A stretch of DNA of 64,000 nt from Mytilus edulis (Eukaryota; Mollusca; Bivalvia; Mytilida; Mytilidae). A model generated the notes under the pieces. The model was given only the letters and a program-made list of their open reading frames with translations. It did no database searches and was not told where the DNA came from. Every line of letters begins with the position of its first letter. Position 1 is the stretch's first letter. This document shows, one piece after another, positions 35,056 to 46,810 of this stretch. A program made the translations under genes and the position numbers. The stretch lies in contig NC_092354.1 in assembly GCF_963676685.1 (NCBI RefSeq), positions 38,968,193 through 39,032,192 on the forward strand. The letters run 5' to 3'.

Positions 35056-35387
35056 ATGACTTCTTATAGGAGTTATAGACCTTATATGACGAATTTTTTC
35101 ACTTGCATGTTTGCCAGTTATATTGAAATATATGATAAATAGATAGAAACTTTTAATAGAAAAAATTATCAGCAAGACAAGATCCATTGATGTTCCTAGT
35201 TCTTTATTTCCCCCCTTAAATTCCGTCTATATAAAAATTTCATTCCGTTTCCGTTTCCGTACCTTTTTCCGTTTCCGCCGTTTAGCAACACCCAAAAAAG
35301 GGAAGGGTCATCGAAGGGCCTACCTAATCGTTTTACCCTTATACACATCAGACATATAAATGACCTTAATTGTCCTAATCAGAATCG

Positions 35388-35546
35388 AAATAATTGATGC
35401 AATCTATACTTTATTGCAGTTTTAACATGAGTAGGCATTATATTTGTGCTATTTTAGCCCTCACTGTCGCTCGGGCAAAAATCATCACGAATATAATGTC
35501 TACCCATGTAAAACTACAATAAAGTATATCTTGCATCAATTATTTC
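35388..35546. repeat. Near-perfect hairpin 3
   Basis: The left arm has ATAATTGATGCAAT and TATACTTTATTG. The right arm has CAATAAAGTATA and TTGCATCAATTAT. The tip is GCCC-TCACTGTCGCTC-GGGC. Arms are about 70 bp with scattered mismatches. Confidence 0.85.
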
Positions 35547-35668
35547 TTAATTTATTAGAATTTCCATAACTTGAAGCAGAATTATGCAACTATAAATGGT
35601 ATTTGTTGTTCTTTTAGCCTGGAATCTATTTGAATTTCCCCAACCGGAAACGGAAGTATATCAATATG

Positions 35669-35853
35669 AGTTCTTTTTTATGCTTGAAGCCAGGGATTTT
35701 GGTTCGTGTTGTTTATTCTTTAGTTTTCTATGTTGTGTCATGTGTACTATTGTTTTTCTGTTTGTCTTTTTTCATTTTTAGCCATGGCGTTGTCAGTTTG
35801 TTTTAGATTTATGAGTTTGACTGTCCCTTTGGTATCTTTCGTCCCTCTTTTAG
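35669..35853 (+). repeat. Repeat G fragment giving a 3' splice site
   Basis: Contains GCCATGGCGTTGTCAGTTTG and GACTGTCCCTTTGGTATCTT. A relative at 39815-39900 has CCATGGCGTTGTAAGTTTG and GTCCCTTTGGTAACTTTTG. The fragment ends with the pyrimidine tract and TAG used by the duplicated exon 2. Confidence 0.6.
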
Positions 35854-38055
35854 AATATCAGATCGAGGTCATCATTGGAGTTGTCCTATGTATACTGTCG
35901 CTGATACTTCTTACGTCATGCTACAAACAATACAGTGCGCCATCTATATTAATGTGGCCAATCATAACAAGTACAGGTGCAGGTATGAGCATTACATTTT
36001 TGCTTTCATTTTGAAAAAATGCCCTTAAATTCATCTATTTTTTAAATCAATGCACTTTTTTCCTTGCAATCGGTTATGTGAAAAGTGTCATGGTGGCTTA
36101 ATTCTTATAAAATATGAAAAATCGTAGGATAAAGTTTCATTTACTTTTTTCTATGTTTGATAAGAGTGTATTTTCTTTTTCATTTAAAAGGCAATTCTGC
36201 TGTTGTTTTTTTCTATGGTCGGGTGTTGTCTCTTTGGCACATTCCCCATTTCCATTCTCAATTTTAATCATACACCATTTTGGTTATTTTTAACATCAGA
36301 TGGTTTGTCTTTAATCAATTATTCGTTCAAATGCTTCTGGATGAGTTACTTTTATAAAATGTGAATACTCTACGGGTAAGGTTACTTTAACCTTAAGGAT
36401 GTTCATTCTTGTGCTAAAATATTGTCTTGTCGAATATTCAGAATCATCGGGTTTTATCGATAAAATACACTAAATATATTTCCCTGCTAACCCCTACCTT
36501 TCATAATTTATTACATATAATTTAAAAAGCCGTAATTGAAAATTCTAGGAAAACTTTATTATTTTGTCATTATTTTTGAAAGAAAAAAAGTACCGATGGT
36601 ATATGTTTGAGAAGTCTAGAGAGAAATTTTCCCGCCAAATTTTCAATGACTTTTATCTCGAAAACAAGCACATGGACCTTTCATATTTGTCTGTCTTTTT
36701 TGTTTCTTTATTTTTATACATAGATTTATAACTGTCTTTTTAAAAGATTATATTTTGAAACGGAAAAGCAAACATCATTTAAAGCTTCTTTTGTGTATCA
36801 AGACGAGAGTGCAGTTATTTCTTCATTAAGTGCCTTTCTTATAATAGAGATGCAGCACTTTTACCTGTCCGAAGCTCAAATTAATTGAAGGTCAATGCAT
36901 ATTAACAGAAGGTTACTGTACACATGATGTTCTGCTTATGTAATAGTCGTACAGCCTTGGCCTACGCCGCTAAGTGTTTGGATGGTGAAAAAGGGTGGGA
37001 GGTGGTCCTTCGTTTATGAATTCTGTAATTTATAGGCTATTTTCCCTATGCTTTATACTTATAAAATTGAGAATGGAAATGGAGAAGGTGTCAAAGAGAC
37101 AACAACCCAACCAAAGAGCAGATAGCAGCCGGCGGTTACTAATAGGTCTTAAATTAGTCCATTATAATTATATCTCAGATATCATTTTCCACTGAACCGG
37201 TCTAATTTTTATATTTTATGCTCATTATTCTCTATTCTGTAAATTACAAATACCCACCTTCATGCTCCTTGATCCACCCTAATGCATATTATTTGATTGG
37301 AAGGATTGTGCCTGATGTTCATATGATGAAATCATAATCTTTCAGTCAGTTTAATTGAAGTCTGGAGCTGGCATGTCAGTTAACTGCTAGTAGTCTGTTG
37401 TTATTTATGTATTATTGTCATTTTGTTTATTTTCTTTGGTTACATCTTCTGACATCAGACTCGGACTTCTCTTGAACTGAATTTTAATGTGCGTATTGTT
37501 ATGCGTTTACTTTTCTACATTGGTTAGAGGTATAGGAGGAGGGTTGAGATCTCACAAACATGTTTAGCCCCGCCGCATATTTGCGCCTGTCCCAAGTCAG
37601 GAGCCTCTGGCCTTTGTTAGTCTTGTATTATTTTAATTTTAGTTTCTTGTGTACAATTGTGAAATTAGTATGACGTTCATTATCACTGGACTAGTATATA
37701 TTTGTTTAGGGGCCAGCTGAAGGACGCCTCCGGGTGCGGGAATTTCTCGCTACATTGAAGACCTGTTGGTGACCCTCTGCTGTTGTTTTTTATTTGGTCG
37801 GGTTGTTGTCTCTTTGACACATTCCCCATTTCCATTCTCAATTTTATTTGATAGTATATTTGTTTATTTACAGGAATAGCAACAGGGGTGGCAGTTTGGC
37901 GGTGGCTTACTGAAGTAATTAGTGAGGCAAATAAAGTGGACGTAATCATGGAAGTTCCTTATTCCATTATATTAAGTAGAATCGGTGTAGTATTTTGTAG
38001 CATATACCTGATTTTATTAATTGTCATGTACAATAAGCATTTGCACAATAGATGA
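35854..38055 (+). CDS. Duplicated exons 2 and 3 of the tetraspan gene
   Basis: Exons 35854-35982 and 37874-38055 (TGA) are both open and keep phase 1 at each edge. They encode EYQIEVIIGVVLCILSLILL, then IATGVAVWRWLTEVI and TM4. Relative to copy one, exon 2 lacks 12 nt at its 5' end, because its acceptor (CCCTCTTTTAG) is supplied by an inserted repeat; the phase is still correct. No exon 1 is present. Splicing from the exon at 21991-22240 would give a 186-residue isoform; otherwise the copy is a headless remnant. Intact frames after clear divergence argue for use. Confidence 0.68.
36393..36720 (-). mobile_element. TTAA MITE, half copy
   Basis: Starts TTAAGGATGTTCATTCTTG and carries TCTCGAAAACAAGCACATGG, the reverse of the interior of the 24084-24504 element. 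The opposite terminus is lost. Confidence 0.55.
37510..37850 (-). repeat. Repeat B, reverse, near complete
   Basis: Extends from GGTATAGGAGGAGGGTTGAG to TTGACACATTCCCCATTTCC. It ends about 25 bp before the acceptor of duplicated exon 3. Confidence 0.7.
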
Positions 38056-39440
38056 AGTCAGTCCAATAACCCGATGACGTCAGATCAGAAAGGAACTGTA
38101 TTTTCTGATGACATCATATCCTCAGAAGCAAATTGATTCACAGCAGTATAGACAAATAGGACTGAATTATGGCTACTAAAACGATGGCATGACATCTTAA
38201 GCATAAACTTTAGATATGTTGTTTCTTTTGCAAGCTATACAAAATAATCTTTCGCTGGGTTCGCACCGTATTAATGACAGGAAGACAACGGGTACACTAT
38301 TTTTCCTCGCACCACATTGTCTATAATCATTACTTTACTGCATTCTAAACAAATTTATTATCTGTAGATAAGATCTATACGCCGTACAATTTCAATTAAA
38401 TTTAACATCAACTTTCTTTACAAACTTGGGGTCATCTGGGGAGGGGGGTATAAGGTAAGTTGTATTCTTGTGTTATAAGTAATCATTTATAGTCGTTTAT
38501 CTCCATTTTACAAAATTTACAACCACATTGATCAATATCAGCAACATATGACCTGTATGTTGTATTTTGCATGAAACAGTTTCTTACATTGACATCATAT
38601 TTTTTTTTATCCACAACACGTTTATGTACTTAGTGTGGTAGAACATGATTTGTTAATAAGTTGTAATTGGCATTGAACTAGCATTCAGTAAGATACGTCT
38701 TATTTCAGTGCATTTTGTCTTTTGTTTTTATGTTCTCGTATCGATCTTTTGAGCCAATTGCTATTTATTTTCAAAATTTGTTGCACCAATGTACAAGGTG
38801 AGGGGATGGTTGAGTTCTCAAAACACGATTAACCACGCCATATTCTATTTGTTTCTTTCCCTAGTGAGGAGTCTATAGGTTGTTGTTGGTTTAGTATGTC
38901 TATGATTTGTTCTCGTCAATTGTTTTTTTTATAAATGCCTGAAAGTTTATGTTTTTCGTACAAATTGTTTCACATTTCATTTTGGTACCTTTATTACTGA
39001 CTTTACGGTATGGGTTCTTACTGTTGAACGCTGTACGGTTACCTATTATTGTTTACATTTAATTCATTTGAACTCTAGTTGTGTTTTTCCTAGGCAATCT
39101 TACTACATATAGTTTTGACTTGCAATGACTGCCACTTTATACATGTATGAACTTCAGACTTAGTAGCTTTTCCATCTTGAAACGAAACTGCAGAAGTTAA
39201 CAAAAGTGATATGGGGCTATGAAGTAGTAGTTTAGTCTGACAGAGCTGGATATATTGAAAAAGTTTTGAAATATATTCACTGTTAGAAGAGACCACAGAA
39301 AAATCACTGTCAAAAAGGGAAAACTAATACAGTTTTACGGACAAGGTACCCACAACCCTGTCTTTTTTCATCGAATGTGAACTACCGAATTATACTTACT
39401 TCCGTTTTTTTGTACCTACATGAGCAACACGATGGTTGTC
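38056..39440. other. 3' flank of the duplicate and intergenic DNA
   Basis: 38060-38280 parallels 31430-31660 (GATATGTTGTTTCTTTTGCA beside GATATGTTATTTTCTCATGC). 39000-39110 is a degraded reverse repeat A. No gene is seen. Confidence 0.5.
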
Positions 39441-39444
39441 ACGT

Positions 39445-39757
39445 GATTAGCAGCATCTGCTTACCATTCCAGTGAACCTTAGGTCACTTGCTTTTAGAAT
39501 GGGGGAATGTCAAGGTTGCCAAATGATGAGCAGCATCTGCTTACCATTCCAGTGAACCTGAGGTCACCTACTTTTAGAAGGGGGAATGTCAAGGTTGCCA
39601 AATGATGAGCAGCATCTGCTTACCATTCCAGTGAACCTACAGTCACCTGCCTTTAGAAGGGGGGGATGTCAAGGTTGTCAAATGATGAGCAGCATCTGCT
39701 TACCATTCCAGTGAATCTGAGGTCACCTTCTTTTTTTAGAAGGGGGGAATGTCAATC
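39445..39757 (+). repeat. 79-80 bp tandem repeat, four units
   Basis: Units start at 39445, 39525, 39604 and 39684 with GCAGCATCTGCTTACCATTC. Each contains GTGAACCTGAGGTCAC or a variant and a GGGGGAATGTCAAGGTTG block. Confidence 0.92.
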
Positions 39758-40028
39758 AGGTTTTTTTTCTGTATTGTGTTTTGTTTACTGATGTTTATCG
39801 TTTGATCGTTTTTTCTTTTATTCCATGGCGTTGTAAGTTTGTTCTCGAATCGAATTGTGATTATGAATGTCCCTTTGGTAACTTTTGCGACTCTTTGAAA
39901 TCAACAAAGACAATTATTAATCTTGAATTTGTTACATATATAAATAAACAAAAATAATATTTAATAAAGGGATAAAACTGAATAATTTCTTTTTTCCGTT
40001 TTCTTCTCCATTGTCCACTTCTATACTT

Positions 40029-40195
40029 ATAGGTTTCATAACGAGTGAGAATTAGATATCGCTTGATATCAACTCGAGTTATTTAATTTCAATATAATAA
40101 TAAACTAGCCTGTGGCGAGTTTGTTATTACTATTTAAATTAAATAAAGAGAGTTGATATCAAACGATATCTAATTCTCCCGAGTTGTGAAACCTA
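40029..40195. repeat. Near-perfect hairpin 4
   Basis: The left arm has TAGGTTTCATAAC, GAATTAGATATC and TTGATATCAACTC. The right arm has GAGTTGATATCAA, GATATCTAATTC and GTGAAACCTA. The centre is AAACTAGCCTGTGGCGAGTTT. TTCTCTTATGGT just outside is mirrored at 40643. Confidence 0.87.
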
Positions 40196-40682
40196 TTTCT
40201 CTTATGGTAAACATGCTTTTTGTGCTTAATAAAAAAAATCCGCGAAACGTCGACCCAGTCGCTTGAACATAACTGCATTGTGACGTCATATGTCCTGTTC
40301 GTCGTCAATCTTCAACATAAGACTTTTTTAAACATTTTGTACGCTTCAGAATGTAATAATATTTGAATAAGAATATATAATAAGGTGAAAAGTGTGCGTA
40401 TTTTCTATATTATTGAAGAAATCGCTTATCTCCGTTGCAATGGAGGAAATGTACATCATTGTGACCTTTAACTGTCAACAATGACCTAAAGAATAGCCAA
40501 TGAAAATGCCGCAATATCGTTTCAGGAGGTTTCGTTGGCCAATCAAATTAACGCATTTTTCGTATCACTTTTTCGTATCACACTCCGGACAGTGTGATAC
40601 GAGAATTATCTATTCATGCGAGAAATAGATAACAGGCCCCAACCATAAGAGAATATATGTTATTATTATCTATAATAGTAAA

Positions 40683-40855
40683 ATTGTCAATTGAAATTGG
40701 AATACATGTGTTACAGAGACAACATCTCGACAAAAGAGTAAAACAACCAGCCAAAGGCCACCAATGGTCCTTCAATACAGCGATAAAATTGAGCTCCCGG
40801 AGATGGACTTTAGCTGGCCTCTAAACATACATGTGTACAGTTCTAGTTCCGTGAA
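40683..40855 (+). repeat. Repeat B, forward
   Basis: Contains TTGGAATACATGTGTTACAG, the CCAAAGGCCACCAATGG segment and GGAGATGGACTTTAGCTGGC. Confidence 0.6.
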
Positions 40856-40910
40856 AATTGACATGTATTACGATATGTGTTTCATGTATACGCTTTCATT
40901 ATTGGAAATT

Positions 40911-40942
<32 letters not shown>

Positions 40943-42603
40943 GCAAAGATTTTTTTTTTCCTTAATGTTAATTATTAAGTGCATTTCTGGTATCAATATT
41001 TAGTTTTTTGACACCTGGCCTTGAAGGCATAAAACTTTGCTCAGTGCTCGGAGCACAAAAATCATGCTCGAATTATAAAATCCAGTAATTTGATTGGTTG
41101 ATTTTCGAGTCTGAGTACAAAAATCATGCTCGAAAGTTTTATGACCGTGATATCTATTATAGCTCCCGGTCCATATTACTTTTCTAATGGAATCTCGTGC
41201 ATTTTCTATTTCTGTAGAACTGTAAAGGAGCATCTATGTGTTTCCACTAGGTTCTGTTGTGCCAATATAGTTTATTTCAAACCTGCATAATATTGAATAC
41301 AGATTAATAGAAGTGTCAGCTGAAATTAAAATGTTTAATAGTTCAAAGTAAAATATGGACCAGTGTTTGCTTTTAAATTTTCATCCAGCAACTTAAGATA
41401 TACATTTTTAAATGATTAATATGTTTATTGACAATTTCATTATGCGGTAAATTCTCTTTTAACACAGATTGTTCCCCTTTGCAAATTTTGTTCGTTTTTA
41501 AACCGTGGAAAAATGATATTGACATAAAGGCGTTGACACCAATTTTTATTTAAATATTACTTGTAATATCAAAAAGTTTTTGCCTAACAGAAGACTCACA
41601 TATTTTTTCCAGAAATTTTGAAAAACTTGCAGATTTTACGCATTACACAACGATCAATTTGCGCTATAAAAATGTATGCACGTCCTAGGTTGAATGCTAA
41701 ATAATTACTGGATCAATTACGATAATAAATACAAATCATACTTCGAGTTAAGATTAAAGTTAATATGGTAAGCGTAGTATTTGCAATTTTTAAAAAAAAT
41801 TCGAAAAAAGTAAGATGCAGTAATCTATTTGAAGCATAATCAATCTTTAAGTTCAACGAATAGCATCTAATTGAATACATAATTCGTTATAAAAGAAAAA
41901 TCCAAAATACCAAAAAACAACTATTTGTAAGAATCAGGCAGTTCTGAAAAAAACCGATTCATCATTCATTACTATTATCATGTAAAATAAGTTTTTGATG
42001 TTAGTTCTAATTGACAGAAAAAATATTACAAATCTTTCTTAATTCTTAATTCCGTCTTAAACCGGAGTAAGTCATGAAAAAAACGATGATAACGTCACGT
42101 TAACATGACAAAATTATGTTTATGAGCTGATAAATAAAACAACGTAGCCAATCATTAAATTAAATTAAACGAGATGAATCATAGAGAATCTATCGGTGAA
42201 CAAGTACGTTAACAGAACAAAAACAAAATATCTATAAATATTATACATCTACCAAAAAGAGGCCTATGAAACAGTTGAATTTACAAAGTGTAACAACTGT
42301 CATCTCCTAATCTGGTACAAACAAAAATTACTAAAGTACATTCTATCTATGCCATATGTTACTCACCAATTATCTCTAAGCATCGGGCTGTACGATCTGT
42401 TCACAGTGGTAAAATTGTACTGTTGAATGAATGAAGCCCTCAATGGTTTGGGCCCATGAACGTGAGACAGGTCCACGACACGATTATCCGAAAAGCTTGA
42501 ACGTTTTGAGGCAATAATTCCGTTTACAAGACTTAGAATTATATAACGATATTCGTGACGAATGACATTTTCGATAAATAAATATATTCTATAGTCTTAT
42601 AAA

Positions 42604-42720
42604 AAAGAAGATGTGGTATGATTGACAATGAGACAACTATCCACAAAAGACCAAAATGAAACAGACATTAACAACTATAGGTCAACGTACGGCCTTCAAC
42701 AATGAGCAAAGCCCATACCA
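42604..42720 (+). repeat. Repeat A interrupted by a minisatellite
   Basis: The copy runs to AACAATGAGCAAAGCCCATA and then passes directly into the 21-bp array at 42721. Confidence 0.75.
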
Positions 42721-42867
42721 TGTTTGCACATCATATAAGGATATTTGCACATCATATTAAGATATTTGCACATCATATAAAGGTGTTTGCACATCGTTTA
42801 ATGACAAGTGCACATCATATAAAGGTAAAAGCACATCATATTAAGGTGACTGCACATGATATAATGA
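42721..42867 (+). repeat. 21-bp minisatellite, seven units
   Basis: The unit is TTTGCACATCATATAAGGATA with variants. Because 21 is divisible by three, the plus frame shows a seven-residue period (AHHIKxF), which makes a spurious 98-codon ORF at 42702-42998. Confidence 0.93.
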
Positions 42868-43382
42868 AAATTGTCATAACAAGACAGTGTAGGCGTTCCA
42901 TACGACTACATTCATACTACGATCATCATGTTCATTGTAATTGCTATATACAATTTGATAAAAGCTCACCAGTTTTTGTTTGTCTGTATGTAATTTGAAC
43001 CTCGTCCTTTATCTCCAATGGCTAAATCATTCTTGACACATCTGTGTCATTCCTACTGTCGTTCACTAAGGCATCGTCATTTGATCTTGATTGACCAGCA
43101 ATAAGTTGTGATTCAGGTCGGATTGATCCTAACAAAGATTTTCGTTGCGTGACTGTGTGGTTTCCATGAATTTCTACGTATTAATAAGACACATAAGGAA
43201 CGATACAGTATTAACTTGAATCAAGATTGTTTTTATTTATCTATATTCACATCAGTTAAATGGAATTTCAACCGTTTGAAGGGACTGAATTAGATTGAAA
43301 TTAGTTTCTTCTAGTTGTCTGTCCATAGACCGTTAATTGTATTCCTGCGCTTCATGGGATATAATCATTCAGCACGACAGGG

Positions 43383-44157
43383 TTGACTCGACTAAACGTG
43401 TTTCTTAGTTATAACAAATATGGGTTCCGATACACCCCATTAAGAAAAATCTTCCTGACAGTTTTAGACGAAGTGAATCGTCAAAATCAGGACATCAATG
43501 TTCTTGTGGACACAAAAATCAGCAATAAGATAAATAGTTTGCGCGACAAAATTAACAAAATTGACAAACCAGAGTATGAAGTCTCAAGTTAAGAATTTGA
43601 AGTCGGACTCCCAGCACAAATGGCGTTCTGAAGGTAACAAAATTTAGTTCAATTATCATACAGAAAACCCTGAAGACTTAACCCAGGCTATTTGGGCTTT
43701 TGACAATGACAAAGTTGATTATGCTAGAGACATTGTTGCATCCTGTACTGATAAGCTTTAAACATAGAAATTAGCTCATCAATATCGCGGATACTTCCGA
43801 TGGAGGTTGGGATACCGCTCGCCAGTACGAGGCAAACGCAATTCCTAGCGATTCAGAAGATGAGTCATAGACGATCAGGGCTGAAACAGGGCCATTAGTA
43901 AAAAAGACAAAGAGCAAACCAGTAGCTAAACAGCAGCGAAACAGCAGATTCCTGCAATCGCTAGATGTAGCTTTAAGATCAACAGCCCTTTTGAGGGGCC
44001 AGCCGTCTTGGTGTGAAGGTTTCCCGTATGCCCAATACCAGTACGCTGGAAAATCTCAACGGGGACCATGCTTGAACTGTTGGTCTTACAAGCACTGGAG
44101 AGTTAACTGCTCCTTCCAAAACAACAAGACAGCAGCTGCATCACTCAAAAGAAACTA
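43383..44157 (+). pseudogene. gag-like region of the retrotransposon
   Basis: Open from 43383 to 43592, then continues with frameshifts. Recognisable pieces are ENPEDLTQAIWAFDNDKVDY, a WDTARQYEANAIPSDSEDES-type acidic block and a CCHC zinc knuckle (C-x2-C-x4-H-x4-C, near 44070-44111), as in DIRS-group gag proteins. At least two stops interrupt it. Confidence 0.72.
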
Positions 44158-44509
44158 ACTTTGTAAAATATGAGTATAATTTTGACATAAGTTCTTTAGA
44201 TAATGTGTATGCTTTAAATTCTACACATGATTATTACGAATATCAGCAAGAAAGTACTCATATTGTTGTTAAAGGTATGGTTAAGAAAAATATCCAATTT
44301 TGATTAAATATTGGTGCTTATGACTATATTATTGATACTATAAAAAGTGGTTATAAGATACCATTTTATTCTAGTATTTCGTATACGTATTTATACAATA
44401 ATAATTTATCGCCTTTGTATAATTTCGATTTTGCACATACAAATATTTACATAGAGGTTTAATAATTCAGTTTTACAAGCGACCTTTTGTCGTTTATCCT
44501 CTTACTGTA

Positions 44510-46290
44510 TCAAGTCAATTTAATGTGAAGCAAATAATGATACTTGATTTGAGACCGGTAAATAAACATTTATGGACACCGAGCGTTACATTTGAGCATA
44601 TGAGAACTGGTCAACAGCATACTAAATAGATTAATAACATGTTTAAGTTTTATGTTCACCCAGCTTATCACTATGTTGACATTTTTCAACCACACACAGA
44701 GTACTAGGGTTTTTCATGGACCAATAATGGGTGTCCTATATTTTTCAAATTTGTTGTTCTACCATTTGGTTTGAGTACAGCTTGTTTTCTTTTTACTAAA
44801 CTGACTAGGCCGCTTGAAAAGAAATGGCAATCTGAGTGTTAACAATTTAACACGTATCTTGATGATGTTTTTGGTATAGAACAAGGTCAAGAAATGTACA
44901 ATATTGTGTCTGAACAAGAAAAGCTAGATTTAGTTAGAAGTGGCTTTGTACCTAAGGCTGACAAGTCATTGTGGGAACCTACTAAACGTTTGGTTTGGTT
45001 AAGAACATTTATTGATACAGAAAATGTTTTTTACAAAATATCAGATAACAGAATGAATAGATGATTCATTCTATTGATGACATTATATCTTGTTCAACTG
45101 GGCGTAAAAGCGTGTATGTGAACAATGTTGCATCTGTTGTAGGTCAGATAATATCTACATACTTGGTTATTGGAAATTTAGTTTATTTAATGACTAAACA
45201 TTTAACATTAAAGCATCTGCGTCTTGGTATTCTTATACATGTTATATCAAACTTTCTAAATCTAGTATCGATCAGATACAATTCTAGAAACAGTATATTA
45301 GTGAGGTTAACGTAAAACATTTTAGTGTTGATTTATCTTCTCATAGTATTATATACAGTGACGCTAGGGATACAGGTTTAGGAGGTTTTATTGTAGAAAC
45401 ACCACAAAACCTTGTACATGGTATATGGGTTGAATCAGAAGGTAGAGATAGTTCTACTGTGAAGGAACTTTCAGCGGTAAAGAAAGGAAAAAAAAGTTAA
45501 ATAGTTAAAAATTATTATAAATTAAGGAATTATCTCCCTCATGCAAAGCTCTGATTCCTCTCACGGATTTGGCTATACTTTTTTGAACTTTTGGATTATA
45601 GCTCTACATGTTTTATATAAGCTTTGGATTTTACATATTTTGGCCACGAGCATCACTGAAGAGACATTATTTGTCGAAATGCGCATCTGGTGCAGAAAAG
45701 TTGGTACCGTTAATGTTATTACTACTACTGTGTCGATGCCTCTGCTGGTGGACTGTTAGTCCCCGTGGGTATCACTAGCCCAGTAGCCAGTACTCCGGTA
45801 CTGTCATGAAAATACGGATTTTTTGAGTTATTAAATTTGCTGTTGCAAAAAGTTAAAAATTATTATAAATTAAGGAATGTATCTCCCTCATGCAAAGCTC
45901 TGATTCCTTTCACGGATTTGGCTATACTTTTTGGAACTTTTGGATTATAGCTCTACATGTTTTATTAAAACTTTGGATTTTATATATTTTGGCCACGAGC
46001 ATCACTGAAGAGACATTATTTGTCGAAATGCGCATCTGGTGCAGAAAAATTGGTACCGTTAATGTTATTATAGGTATCCAAAAAAGTTGTGAGCATGTAA
46101 GCAAAGGAAGTACAAGAACTAATTTACAAAATTGAGCATTGAACATATTTAGCGCATGTTTGAAGAACAATGTCAACAGTGATTAAAGTTTGGATACCTG
46201 GGACCCCCCAAAAAACCGTTAGCTGATTTTTTGAGTCGCATCGTTGATCGTAATGATTGGGGAATAATGACCTTATTGCTACCGATCATA
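44510..46290 (+). pseudogene. Reverse transcriptase / RNase H of the retrotransposon
   Basis: The RT fingers have LDLRPVNKHLW. The palm has LPFGLSTACFLFTKL and the catalytic YLDD motif at 44854-44865. Connection residues VASVVGQIIS lie in 45061-45315. The RNase H has YSDARDTGLGGFIVE from 45349 and ends beyond an insertion with ADFLSRIVDRNDWG (about 46219-46260, one frameshift). YLDD with LPFGLSTA-FLFTKL is typical of DIRS-group elements. Stops at several positions make it non-functional. Confidence 0.82.
45498..46075 (+). repeat. Two direct copies of a ~230-bp repeat inserted in RNase H
   Basis: Copies at about 45505-45725 and 45848-46075 share AATTATTATAAATTAAGGAA, CATGCAAAGCTCTGATTCC and GGCCACGAGCATCACTGAAG. 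The 120 bp between them is unique to the first unit's end. A third, reverse copy lies at 56385-56535. Their shared ORF (ILATSITEETLFVEMRIW) is a repeat-derived frame. Confidence 0.8.
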
Positions 46291-46810
46291 AAATTTAGTA
46301 ATGTTTTGACTAGTTTGTGATATCGGAAACCCTAGTGTTATAATTTTTTAGTAATACATACATTTATCTCGTTAAAAGCTATAACATTGTTACATACACG
46401 AGCGAATCGTACAAGTTGAGATATATAAACACCGTAAGATAGTGACAAGGAAACGTCACCATCTAAAAATGAATAATTAACGATAGGAAATGAAAAAAAA
46501 ACATCTCTTTTATCATAAGTATTTTAGTATTATGATTTCCGTTAATGATATAGATATCAAGATCGATGAAAGGACAGTGGTCATTGATAGTATTAGCTTT
46601 ATTTAAAGAAAGTTCAACAGGATTATTTTCTTTAGTATACTTACTGAAGTCGTCATTATTTTTCTACTCGCGAAAGTAGCGAAAATAAATCTCTCACAAA
46701 TTTTAGTTGGTTTACAGTATCTGAATCTGCATTAAGGCTATAATTGGTGTGTTAAGAACTAATATATATACTAACAAATACAAAATTAGTTTTATGCTTA
46801 TGATCAGCAT

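Larger units (their letters stand above)
31428..35853. other. Spacer between the tetraspan gene and its duplicate
   Basis: 31430-31670 is the 3' flank of copy one and is recognisably repeated at 38060-38280. 31690-33140 shows no gene; it has ATACA-rich low complexity (31797-31850). An exon 1 for the second copy was searched for and not found. Confidence 0.6.
35983..37873 (+). other. Intron between duplicated tetraspan exons
   Basis: Contains repeat B fragments (36205-36263 reverse, 37062-37140 forward, 37510-37850 reverse) and a MITE half-copy from 36393. The rest is unremarkable. Confidence 0.55.
39758..43282. other. Intergenic region left of the retrotransposon
   Basis: 39815-39900 is repeat G. 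40545-40620 has a small hairpin (CGTATCACACT with AGTGTGATACG). 40683-40855 is repeat B. 41030-41165 has inverted ends CATAAAACTTT and AAAGTTTTATG. 41200-42600 shows no gene. Confidence 0.5.

Noticed and set aside
35596..35781. Separate coding exon beginning at WNLFEF
   Set aside because: It is a diverged duplicate of the exon 2 start running into a repeat; the copy-one counterpart has an early stop in that frame.
39445..39757. CRISPR-like array
   Set aside because: Units are contiguous 79-80 bp tandem copies without spacers, in a eukaryotic genome.
45541..46135. Two related 72-81 codon ORFs as a gene family
   Set aside because: They are frames in a dispersed repeat, also found in reverse at 56340-56573, and sit inside a dead retrotransposon.
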